A DNA stretch of 64,000 nucleotides from Branchiostoma floridae (Eukaryota; Chordata; Leptocardii; Amphioxiformes; Branchiostomatidae): contig NC_049979.1 in NCBI RefSeq assembly GCF_000003815.2, positions 24,374,089 through 24,438,088 of the forward strand. The letters are read 5' to 3'. Positions 33,801 through 44,294 of this stretch are shown in pieces (positions within the stretch are counted from its first letter, which is position 1; every line of letters starts with the position of its first letter). A program made the translations under genes and the position numbers. The notes below the pieces were generated by a model. That model was not told the origin of the DNA and did not search any database. It was given only the letters and a program-made list of their open reading frames with translations.

Positions 33801-36682
33801 TTCCTTTTTTTGCAAAAAAATTAAGCAGTTAATTTTCTGACAAAGCCAAATGTCATCATATAAGACAAAAAAAGTGGAATTTCCAGGGTATGTGAATGTC
33901 GGAATTATAGTTCCGGAATTATAATGTTTCTTACTCACTGAATCTGTAACCTTGAAGTGGCCTTCAAGTCTTGTTATGTGGTGACCATTTAGTAACTCAT
34001 GATCAAAGTAATACCTAAAAGTAGCCTATTGGCCTTGCATTGAGCAAACTTGTAAAAGCAAAAGCTAAGTGCTAACCCTAGTCTTTATTGAACCCTGTGT
34101 AGTATCTGGAGTTCCTGGAAAAGATGGCGCGAGTGATGAAGCTAGATGAGATTGCCCTGGATGTCGGATTTGACCTGAACGGTGACGCCCTCGTGGCACG
34201 AGCCCAGCAGCTGGTTCACATGGAGGGAGATTCGCTGAAGGACCGCACAACGCACGTCTACAACCTGCAGAGGAAGGTACGCATGACCCATAGACATTTT
34301 GGAACAATTTTTTTAAACGGACCAATATAGGATCCTGTTTNNNNNNNNNNNNNNNNNNNNNNNNNNNNNNNNNNNNNNNNNNNNNNNNNNNNNNNNNNNN
34401 NNNNNNNNNNNNNNNNNNNNNNNNNNNNNNNNNNNNNNNNNNNNNNNNNNNNNNNNNNNNNNNNNNNNNNNNNNNNNNNNNNNNNNNNNNNNNNNNNNNN
34501 NNNNNNNNNNNNNNNNNNNNNNNNNNNNNNNNNNNNNNNNNNNNNNNNNNNNNNNNNNNNNNNNNNNNNNNNNNNNNNNNNNNNNNNNNNNNNNNNNNNN
34601 NNNNNNNNNNNNNNNNNNNNNNNNNNNNNNNNNNNNNNNNNNNNNNNNNNNNNNNNNNNNNNNNNNNNNNNNNNNNNNNNNNNNNNNNNNNNNNNNNNNN
34701 NNNNNNNNNNNNNNNNNNNNNNNNNNNNNNNNNNNNNNNNNNNNNNNNNNNNTTCATCATTCCAGTTATCATGTGTTACACAACAGATCATATTCAACCC
34801 AAGTAGAGGTCTTCATGCTTTGATGAAAATTTAAAAAAAGTCTTTATTCCAAACATCTTGAGATTTTGTGCAAAATCTCCAGATGTTTTACTTATTCTTG
34901 AGATGTTTTAAACAATCTCAAGATGCTTTCGAAAATCTCACTACAATTGTAATCCTTATTTACTAAAAGTGTCTCAAGAAGAGTTTCAAATATCCCAAAT
35001 ATTGGGTTAGATACCAAAGAAGAGATGATAAAGATGGCTGTGCTGACTGAGTCCCTTGGTTTTCTACAGGTTAAGCAGCAGAAAGAACAGCTGGAGAGTA
35101 AAGATCTTCACATGGACCTACTCCGCAAGAAGATTGGACAGTTGGAGGAGAAGCTGCAGGTAGGGGCACCTCTTTTTTCACACATACAGCCTACCAGTAC
35201 TGTGGATTAGAAGGCAACAAGATTACCTAAGGCAACTAAAAAGCAACCAAAACAAAAATACAATTAGCTTTGTGAATTTCATTCATGAAAGTCTTGTCAA
35301 AAAAGTTGCAACAGTCAATTGTTGCAGTTTTGAAGTAAGAAAAAGTAAAGTCGAGTGGAAAACCTTAACTCTTGAAGTATGAATCTGAGCAACACACAAA
35401 AAAGTTTGTGAACTTAGTTTTGGTTGTATATTGTTGGTAACGATTTTTAATTCATGGTTTGAGCACCAGGGCAACTTGCATGATTGGGTTGCAACAAAGT
35501 ATCATTGTATATAGGGTGATAATGAGTCAAATTATAAGTTTTCAAACATTTGTGCTGAGTGAGTATTCAACGGACAAAGAATATCAGGAGTCTAACAGTA
35601 ATTTTTCACCTGTCCCCCAGGGTCGGAATGAGCTTGCGTTGGAACGAGACGACGCGGCCATGAAGATCCGTAAGCTGCAGAAGCAGGTGGAGCGGCTGCA
35701 GGGACAGCTGGGGAATGCTCGCCACCAGAACACCGAGCTCAAGGCCAAGCTGCAGGAGGTCACCGACCTGAAGGTCAGGACCCTGCAGCAGAAGGACCAC
35801 ATCAAGGAGCAGGAGGATGAACTCCTTAGGCTACGTCTTATGAAGGAGAAGCTGGGGAAGAAGGTCAGCAACCTGAAGTCTGAGATCCAGATGACCGAGG
35901 CTGAGAGTGAGGAGACCAAGGTGTTGTCGTCCAACACTGTCCAGGCTCTGTCCAACGAGCTCAGGAGCACCAAACTGGCACTGGATGAAGTGGCCAGGAG
36001 GGAAAAGGAGGTTTGTATTATATTTATTATCATTTATCATATATCATTTTTATCATTTGAGTTAGATTTTAGACTAGAGTAGGCCTTGCTATGTTGTAAT
36101 ATACACTGTTTTTTAGCCTTTCATGTTACATTCAATTAGTCCACGGGCAGGAATTTGTGATGAACTTTCCATTGTCCTAAAACAATCATGAAAGATTCTC
36201 CATTGTGTATTGTTTTAGAAAGTTAGACGTATTTGGCACATGATGCATGATTAGAATGCTTTTTGATGCAAACAGATCATTGATGTTTGATTTTGGCATC
36301 GTGCCACTAGTGTGCATCTGTAGTAAGTTTAGAATGACAACAAGATCAATGAGATTATGGTGTCATATGCATCGGGTATTAACCAAAAGGTATTTCTGTT
36401 TTATTTGTGCAGCTTGTTGACTTCCGCCAAGTCATCGCGAGAATGCTCGGCCTGGAGATCCACACTCTCGCCGTGCCAAACTACGAGATCATCGCCCGGC
36501 TAGAGAAACTCGTCAACGCGCATCACGCGCACACCGCGACAACGCTCGGCGTGGAAACGGCTCTGGACGACAACTTCGTTGCAGGGTACGAGGATGCAAG
36601 AAGGTTTCTTAAGACGAGCCCAAGAAGTCCAAGACGCGCTCGATCGGTATCACCGGCAAGAAGATACTACCAAACTCAATAG
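24853..36682 (+). CDS. CCDC170: CCDC170-like coiled-coil protein, 13 coding exons
   Basis: Coding exons: 24853-25092, 26531-26607, 27901-27922, 28193-28354, 29153-29409, 30443-30593, 31139-31324, 32505-32822, 33342-33542, 34103-34276, 35070-35159, 35621-36010, 36413-36682. All introns are GT-AG and phases agree, giving 845 aa; human CCDC170 is near 715 as I recall. Residues 1-165 are low-complexity, Pro-rich around 114-140. From about residue 168 to 760 the protein is almost continuous heptad coiled coil. The most diagnostic block is exons 10-13: YLEFLEKMARVMKLDEIA, YNLQRK, KEQLESKDLHMDLLRKKI, ERDDAAMKIRKLQKQVERLQ, LVDFRQVIARMLGLEI and NYEIIARLEKLV. It ends in a basic Ser-Pro tail (SPRSPRRARSVSPARRY). 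CCDC170 relatives associate with Golgi/stable microtubules and motile cilia. The start was chosen as the first ATG in a GC-rich first exon ending in a GTGAGA donor. The assembly gap is intronic: exons 10 and 11 join as expected. Confidence 0.92.
28449..28656. mobile_element. MITE with TACTGTAAATGCA inverted ends
   Basis: TACTGTAAATGCA at 28449-28461 is the exact inverse of TGCATTTACAGTA at 28644-28656, and the next 30 bp (TTCGCGG / CCGCGAA-type text) also mirror. TA at both ends fits a TA target duplication. It is 208 bp, non-coding, in CCDC170 intron 4. Its outermost bases resemble those of the 1.4-kb element at 8443. Confidence 0.82.
28827..29048. mobile_element. MITE, family A copy 2
   Basis: Starts TAACGCTAGTTCTACTTTAT and ends with the inverse, AGATAAACCTTTACCAG. 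The interior GGTGGTTTCAAA ... TTTGAAACCACCATCCGTCG is a strong palindrome shared with the other copies. It lies in CCDC170 intron 4, about 105 bp before exon 5. Confidence 0.75.
30095..30300 (+). mobile_element. tRNA-derived SINE
   Basis: GGACCATGAGGTTGTGAG then GTTCGAATCC (30161-30170) reproduces the anticodon-arm-to-T-arm portion of a tRNA with a perfect pol III B box. It is followed by a non-tRNA body with GGGATGGGACGTTAAGCT. The A box is degenerate. The GGGAC-TTAAA/ATAAA body motif is shared with the SINE at 62634. It lies in CCDC170 intron 5. Confidence 0.6.
33139..33186 (+). pseudogene. Decayed duplicate of the 5' part of CCDC170 exon 9
   Basis: CTTCCAG then GAATCAGAAGTAATTGATCT, GAAAGTGAAGAGCCGACC, AAACAG closely matches the real exon start at 33342 (acceptor TTTTAG, then GAAGCAGAGATGCTTGATCT, GAAAGTGAAGGAGTTGACC, AAACAG). 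The copy keeps an acceptor-like AG and stays open for about 16 codons, then breaks off into a telomere-like repeat. It lies 203 bp upstream of the true exon 9. Confidence 0.72.
33198..33305 (+). repeat. Interstitial telomeric repeat (TTAGGG)n with TTGGGG variants
   Basis: About 18 hexamers: a run of TTAGGG, then a run of TTGGGG, then TTAGGG again. It fills the space between the decayed exon 9 copy and the real exon 9 in CCDC170 intron 8. Confidence 0.95.
34341..34752. other. Assembly gap (412 N)
   Basis: Unknown bases within CCDC170 intron 10. The flanking exons read continuously across it, so no coding exon is obviously missing. Any open frame drawn through the N run is meaningless. Confidence 1.
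34852..34927. repeat. Two consecutive hairpins built from CTTGAGAT
   Basis: ACATCTTGAGATTTTG-TG-CAAAATCTCCAGATGT forms a 16-bp stem with one mismatch and a 2-nt loop. It is followed within about 10 bp by CTTGAGAT ... ATCTCAAG with a 10-nt loop. It starts 100 bp right of the assembly gap. Confidence 0.8.
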
Positions 36683-37560
36683 TATATGTTGTAAACAATC
36701 ATTTTGTCTGTCTTGTCTTGTATAAAACCGTACAGACTGATACAACTTTGTCATCTATTTTTCTTGAGACAATTTTTTGTGCATGTCAATTGTCGAACAA
36801 CTGCATGGGGAGGAATATGAATATACTATACAACATTTTGTGGTAGAAGTTTATAGAATTGTAGGAAATGTGGAAGTTACATGTAAGACCAATGCAGTGT
36901 GCCTTTAAAGATGACATGTACATGCCTTTAAATAATGTTCAGACATTTCACAGATACGAATCCCTAGTACAGGCTGGGTTTTGATCCTCTAGAGTAAGGC
37001 ATGAATAACCCTTGCTTCAGGAAATAGGCTTATGTACATGTACAATTATGGTGGAATGCTTTTGTAAGTCATGAGCAGCTACATATTATGATAACTATAA
37101 TATGCAGTGCTGTATATATCCTTTTGGGACGGTACGTCCTTGATGCATAAGGGCTTTTGTACAATACGAATCTTTGGTAGATAACTACAAAGACTGATAA
37201 GAAAATGATCATTTAGATTCTATAGAGTTGCCTAATGAATGATTCGTGCAATTTTTGATTATTTTTGCTTGTAGAATTTATTATCATCACAATCATGGCA
37301 CATGTCAGTTGTAATGTACTGGGGCAGGCCATTATTTTTTCCATTGTCAGAAGTATGTATCAAATTTATTAGTAGTTTTGGGAAATTTTAGGACTTGCTT
37401 CTGTTACTGAAGCATGAGAATATGGTAAAATATGGAGATGAAGATATCACATCTCTCAGAATATTGAAACATATTTAGTAATGTTCCTGATGTTTTCTAA
37501 TGCATGTTTGTGCATTAAGGAAACATTGAGATTTTGTACATATTAGACATTTTTATTAAA
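36683..37560 (+). other. CCDC170 3' UTR (probable)
   Basis: AT-rich sequence without a convincing reading frame follows the stop codon. ATTAAA at 37555-37560 is the best poly(A)-signal candidate I see. The UTR end is inferred only. Confidence 0.45.
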
Positions 37561-39046
37561 GCATAAGACTTGGATATTGGTTAGTTTGTGATTATTTAAT
37601 ATCTGGGTTTTGATTGATAAAATATTCTATTACTCCTCTGCACATATGAAACAATATAAATGTAGTATATACTGTATAACATTATAGTAGCTTAAACAAC
37701 AAACGTAGTGATAGATATAAAGCACTAGATTCGAAAATCATTTTCACTATGTATCTGTATTACATACCCGGTAAACTGCCTTATTAAACAACACACCAGG
37801 TTTGTACTGACGAGTACAAGCTGCATATTCGGACAGATTTAATTCAGGCACTAACACTTGGAAAGGACCCTTTTTCGTTTCGATGAGTGTGGTGGGTTCA
37901 TTTACGTGCTTAACGTGTGACTTTGCTCAAACAAGGGACCTCCATTCAACGCCCTTTCTGAGGGACGCCATCTTATGCTTCTGTCGCCTTAAAAAATCAT
38001 CACCCTAGAATACTCAAAATATTAACATACAAAAGCTCCTTAGCTTTGCCTGCAGTATCAGATATGACCGCCAGGTCGCTAAAGACTAAGGCCAAGTTGT
38101 ACCGTACTGAAATGTAAAGAGAGAATTCATAATACATGACGCTATGCTGTATAATAGATGTTTCTCATAGATGTGGAAAATAAGGTCCTCATTTGCATAC
38201 ATCACCTACGCAATCCACACACCCAAAATCGTGACGATCCGGCAACCCATTTAACTCATTTCAAAATCTCGAACAAAATCGGCTTTGCTCTTAAAAAAAA
38301 GCCACCGCGTAGCTCAAACCACGTATTAAGATCTACATGTATATCTACCACTCATAACCACAGCATACCTATAACACGAGATATCAAAGCTGAAGTTGCA
38401 CTGCTGTACCGTAGAAAGCCACTAGGGGGCCCAGTATCAAACTTGACCGTAAAGTTTGTTTTCCCAAACTCTACCTACCTATCAAATATGAAAAGGATCC
38501 GTTCTCGGCTTCTTGGGTTATGCTGGAAACAAGCATATTTAACGTTATATACACACATGAAAACAGTGCCGAAAACATAAACTTTTTAGCAACGGTGAAT
38601 ATTAAATTTTTCTTTGAAAAAAAAATACCATTCATGATTTATTTTTACCTCTATTTGAAAATGCTAAGCTACATGAGTAGCATACGAACTACGAAGGATA
38701 CGGCGTTGCCGTGTGGCTTACTAATCTTACCGCCGCAGCTGTCATTGCGTCCCCTAGGTGCCGACGGTTATCACTCAAACCACCGACAGCTTGTTTTAAC
38801 TCGGCCTCTGGGAAAAACGTAGTCGTGTGCGAGCGTTTTGCTTGTTGAAATGGAGCTGCAACTAGATCCGCCCTCCGTAAGATCCCAAGTCACAAGTTCG
38901 TCGCACAAGGGACCCACGACAGTAATTGAGGGTACTCTTACGACAGTAGTGGTTGTGTCGTACATTATTCATTTGTCTCGTGACGGGAAAAGTTGTCGTT
39001 TATCCTTTTCGACGATAATTTTTGTCATAACTCGTCAGAAAATCTA
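37561..39046. other. Intergenic, no supported gene
   Basis: No frame has family motifs. At 38850 a short ATG frame reads MELQLDPPS and meets a GTAAGA donor-like sequence in a locally GC-richer stretch, which could be a first exon; no matching downstream exon was found. Confidence 0.5.
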
Positions 39047-39260
39047 AAACGCTAGTTCACGTGGAGTAACCTAGATTCGTTGTTGCAAAAAAAAAACTGG
39101 TTATTTAGAGATTTCAGGTCAGTGACGGGTTTCAAATGTCAAAATTTTCAAAATATTGCAATGTGAATTCGAAACTACCTTCTGTCGACTTAAGGATCAC
39201 CAAATACCCTATTTTCATATGCAACGGGTAAAGGTTACCCTACGGATAAAGGTGAACTAA
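39047..39260. mobile_element. MITE, family A copy 3
   Basis: Begins ACGCTAGTTCACGTGGAGTA and ends GGTTACCCTACGGATAAAGG followed by TGAACTAAAGTT, with the internal TTTCAAA ... CTTCTGTCGACTTAAGG pattern seen in the other copies. Its left terminal repeat is shortened (CACGTGG replaces the CACCTTTATCCG segment). Confidence 0.75.
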
Positions 39261-42200
39261 AGTTAAATCTGAGACAAAAAAGTACGATAAATCTGACCGT
39301 ACCTAATAAACAATTGGCTCATTTTATTCCCTTCCAATAGCGTTTATGGGATGCATTACAATAGCACAGGAAACATAACGAAATGGAAGAAAAAAGATAT
39401 GCATATGAAAATCAGAAAGTGCCGGCATTTCCAATGAATTTTTTTCTAGATTTTTAGTATCATAACAAGCTTTACTGTCTTGACACTCGTGTCTATGCTT
39501 TATCATATGTACATCATACAGTACAGTACATGTATGACGCAATGGTCACGTATATGGTATTGAATATGTACATAAGATTTTGTCTAATTATTACGCACAA
39601 TGGGTATTTTTCTCTTTATAGTCGAATGTATTTATTGATTTAGAGTACATGTCATACACATTTATAGTTATGAAAATACACGAAAAGCGTGCTTTGAAAG
39701 AATTTAAACTTAGCAACTATTTCACAAATATCTTAGTTGTAATGCCAAAGAACAAGAGTGAAAAACAAAACAAAATGCATCTTGACTTTTGATGAACGCT
39801 TTCGTTGTTTTACCGGTGATTATTTCCCTTCACCCAAATCGCATTTTAGGATAATGTGGCATAATAGTGAAAGCAATAGAGCTGGTAATTGAAACAGACG
39901 GTATCTAGTACGAACCATGCACGCGTGAAATTCAGGAATGTTCTATTTTGTCTGTGTGAGGGGGTGCGGGTAAAAACATATTTTAGATCATCACATGAAA
40001 CACACTGGAAGAGACTAATATAGAATATTCCCGAATGTGCACAAATTAACATTCGGTGTATTTGTGGGAATGTGCTATGTATGTATGACAATATGGCACT
40101 ACACCGCCATATTGTATTACCCCTACCATAAATACGCAACGTTTCAACGGATATTCTATAACAATAAAGACGAATCAATGTTAGATTTATCATCATTGTA
40201 ATAATCATTACCCTCATTCTATTTCGTTTTCATATCAGGTTTTTGTTAGCCTTTGTCGTGTGTAATTGAAGTAATAATATCTATTTTTTATTCAAAGGTA
40301 GCGACAAAAGTTATCAGTGAAAACAAATTGCAACTCGTACGTCCTGTTAGTGTTAAATAAGTCCGCATGCCATAGGTATGACTATGAACAGATGGATAAC
40401 TGTGTTTGCAAAAGTTATGTTGCTTAGAGATTTTGTACTTAGATACATAGGCACGATTTGCACAATCATGTACACAACTTTTCGTAGTCAATTGTGTATA
40501 CATAACTTTGCCTGGTCTTCGGTAGCCTTTTTCCCCAAGTCAATTCTAAGTAGCGTTTTTCGTGCGCCTAAGTCTACGGAGTTGACTTTATTTGAGTGAA
40601 CTTTTTCCATGTTTTGTAAACATTTGTGGCACGTTGGTAAGCTTACTGGTGCGTCCACGGTAGTTCAGACATGGCACAATGCCACTACACTATGTGCGAG
40701 GGAGTTATATCACAGAAAACCACGACACCTAAAAAAGGATCGTTGTATCTTCTAACCACCTGTTTTGACAATGTAACGGTCCAAATCTTTTCTTTAACGA
40801 GTATATGGGTCGCCTTTCAGCTCTTTATTTCGGCTTTATGTACAACTTGATTGCATCATTTCGCGAAGGGCCACGAAATAAAGATCGCGTAGGATTTCGA
40901 GTAATCCATTCAAATAATCATAACCTCCGCTAAAATGGAGGTATTGTTTTCAGCTTATCTGTTTGTTTGTCTTGGCGTGTGTTCGCGGATATTTGAGATT
41001 TGAGGGGCAAAATGGTGTAGCTGGAGACTTGCAGGATTGGAAGGATGGTTTTGTTTGGGATTCGAAATTACACAGGTGGGTAGGAAGATGCATAGACAGA
41101 ATTAGCGAGGAATGCACAATATGATGACTCAAACAAGAAATTATTCACGAAAACTATTTATAGAGGTATGAAGTTTTCAATTTGTTGTTTCTATTGCTGA
41201 AAATAAAACCGTTTTTATGCATTTTTGGATACCCGTGTCAACCCTTATGAAACCCATGAAGTCCCCCGTTTTTCTACAAGACAAAACCAGCTATTTTCTT
41301 CATTAATCAATTAGAAGTACACAAATATAGACAAGTAACTTATGTCATCAAACAAACAAGAAAAATCAAATTAGCAAAGATACATCGATACAAATACACA
41401 CAAATGAATGCATGCACTTTGAAACAAAGCTGAAAAATATCTACCGACTACGTTTATTAAGGTTAGACATTTATGTTAGCAATATTCAAATACAACACAA
41501 ACTCTACACTGGATAAAAACGGAGATTTTCTTCGGAAGTAAATCACTCACTATATTCGTAATAACAGAATTTAGTTGTTTTCAGAACTTTCCTTGTATGC
41601 TTGACTGTCACAAAGAGCTACAAGAAAGATTGTCTTTATGTATTATTCCAAACCACTGTGCCAAGAAGATAGGAAAAGCAACGAAGCTGAAAATTGGCTA
41701 AGGGCGCACATTTGTATCAACCTACGCGCTCATGTTTAAATATTTGTAGTATTACGTTTTTCTGTATTGTTGCCAGGCGCTAAAAATCAGCCGAAAGCAG
41801 ATGTTCAGACATGAAGTCGTGCTGATAGTTTAGCGTATATACATGTGCATGGGTCATTCCGCGAGCCCTGGGGACAGTTGGTCCTTTTGATATGTAGTCC
41901 TTTACCCGGCTAGTGACATTTATCGGTTCGCGAGGGTCGGTTTCCTTTAAGAAATACGCGACGTCTCGGAGATACGGATCATGAATAACCCAATATAAGG
42001 TAACCTCAGTAGGTGAGGGGGCCTCCCTCAAGGCCCCGTACTCGTCCCCAATTACAGCATTTACGGATACCCCCGGAATATAGCGTATCACTATCCACAA
42101 TTCATGGTCTTTCCCTTTTCGGCATATGACTAGTATATACTTATCAAACACAAGACGTCAAAGCTTCGATTTTTTGCAGCACAGCAGGCGCCTCATGTAT

Positions 42201-42480
42201 GCGGGGCCAGGCTGGGTAGAAGCAACGATCTTTTGTCTCCACCTGAAGTGGGTTGCTGAAAAAAAAAAATTAAAGGGCACAGGATTGCAGGTTATGAGAT
42301 TTGTTGATCTGCGCCGCAGCGGGAGCTCAACAGTTATTACCAAGAGTCCTAGTTAACCGTGACCTTGCTAGCGGGGCTTGTCGGGGCCTATAATTAGCAT
42401 AACATTCCTGTAAGTAATGATAGAAACCTGTCTGGAAGGTCTGATACGGTCGGTGACGTTACAGTTTGATCTCTTCTGAT
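39261..42480. other. Intergenic, no supported gene
   Basis: AT-rich sequence with short frames only. A perfect 10-bp hairpin, ACAATATGGC / GCCATATTGT, lies at 40088-40115. The longest frame, minus strand 41780-42151, lacks an ATG start and shows no family motif. Confidence 0.5.
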
Positions 42481-44294
42481 TCAACCCTTGCATTTTAAGT
42501 GGTTTCGTGAGACGGAAACGCTCCCAGACACTTCGCGGTGCAGTGGTATCGATCGACCGGCTGCAGAACTGTAATTTTCGGGCGTATTTGCGGCTAGCTG
42601 TTTACGCCATGCGTAATAATGAATCGCACTTCTTTTTCCCGGGCTGACACCATTCCGTCTTTTTATCGATGTTCCTGTGAGACAAAAAACAGCAGGTCGA
42701 CCCAAAATGTTTCACAGATAAGAAGGAATAGAGAACGTACATCAACTGACAGAGTCTAGAACTTAAAATGAACGTGTAAAAGCAGCCCATCAGAAATGGA
42801 ATGTCTTGCGTTTATTCAGGTTATTGCCAATGTTGAAAATCATTATGATTGAACCACCCCCTGGGGCCACCCTATCATACAGAAGCAAAGTTTTCCAGGC
42901 CTCTCGCTCCAACAATGCGTTTGTAAAGGACGGTAATTATACGCTGGACCTGACATTGGCCTTCTTGCGAGCACGAACAGATGGGCCCCATTGCGAGCAG
43001 TCGAGGAGGAAAAATATGGACGGCGTGATTTTTTCTAGCGGCTGGTCCGCGATCGATGTCGTGGCGTTGCGGTATTGACGATTTTAGAGGGAAACTGATA
43101 GACCGCTCCGGGGCTGTCGTAATTGTGATTCCGCGGACTGAAATTGGGAGGCAGTGTTTGTGGGGGAGGTTCGTTGGTGTACAGTTGATCCAAGGGTAGT
43201 TTTTTTTAGAGGGATGGAGAAGTGGTAAGAGATGAATAATGGTGGGTTGATGGAGACCGGGGCGCATGGGTTGTGACTTCGCTCCCGCCAAATCAATTCC
43301 CCGCAATCAGCGCACCCCACTGATCGATGTTGCCTCCGCCGCCTCAATAACAAATTAATATAAAACAGGGCCCCGGGGGCCATGATTTCCATTGTTGTCA
43401 GAATTATATGGGCGTAGTACCGGGATGATCGCTAAGCAATGGGGCCCTCTGAAACCCTCCATCAGAAGAATTGTCCGTCCCCAACACCATGTTTACTGGG
43501 GTGGTCCTTTTTTCAGTCTGGGAGGACAGAATTGTCTATTGTTGCATTATTTGCGAGTCACGTGTCTGTTAATAAGGAGCAAGTCGCACGAGATGGAGGC
43601 AAGGGGTCTCCAACTGTATTATGTATGAAAATTTGAATAATGCAGCGGCGGCTGGCCTCCGGGGTTGGCGTGTGGGCTGCTTATAGGTAAGAAAGAAAAT
43701 GCGCAAGGTGGTAGCTAGCCTGCATCACAGCGAGGCTGCGGCACCGGTGCTGACTCAGGTAGGCCGCGGTGAGAGACGCTGGCAGGGCGAGTAGCGGGAG
43801 GACTGGGCCGAGACAGGGACGCCACAGTCTCTGTTTGTGTTTCCTACTCGGAAGAGGCATTAACTGTCTTCGAGAAGTGGCGCACGTTGTGAAGAGTGCG
43901 CGGCGCCTCCGCCATTGTTTGGTGGGGGGAGGGGAGACTCCGATATTTTCCAATAGGAGGTGCTGACTGGCCGGATTTGAGGAATGGCTGCTGAGTGGCC
44001 CGCGAGATGGGGAACGTGATTTGCTGGATATTATCGGGTGCGATTAAGTGGAACGAGCAGCCGTGAGGAGGCGGCGAGGAGATAGCGCTCACTGATCGAA
44101 ATCGGGTGGACCCCGCGAGCGCGTCCGGACAAGATGGGTGCGCGCTCGCGGAAACGGCGCCAGGAGTAGAGCCGCGTTTAACAGGATGTTCCCCGTCCGG
44201 CAGGTCCACGCTGGCTGAGACAGGGGAACAAGATCCTTTCAAAGACCTCTGTGTTCTAGACGCTACCAAACTGGCAGCCCCGGCGAGCATCAAC
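42481..44294 (+). promoter_or_regulatory. GC-rich upstream region and 5' leader of the Kv1 gene
   Basis: GC content and CpG density rise toward the channel start codon, as in a CpG-type promoter. The last 230 bp contain two short upstream ORFs in other frames, 44134-44169 (11 codons plus stop) and 44186-44218 (10 codons plus stop). The channel frame is open from 44067 but has no ATG before 44295. No TATA box was convincing. Confidence 0.45.

Noticed and set aside
34065-34797. Long minus-strand open frames across the N gap
   Set aside because: They exist only because unknown bases contain no stops.
41780-42151. Minus-strand 123-codon open frame
   Set aside because: It opens at GTG shortly after an in-frame stop, has no ATG near its start and shows no recognisable motif. 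Chance is the simplest explanation.
44106-44294. N-terminal extension of the Kv1 protein starting at GTG 44106
   Set aside because: The frame is open, but GTG is not a usual eukaryotic start and the encoded stretch has no Kv1 similarity. The first ATG at 44295 has a good context.
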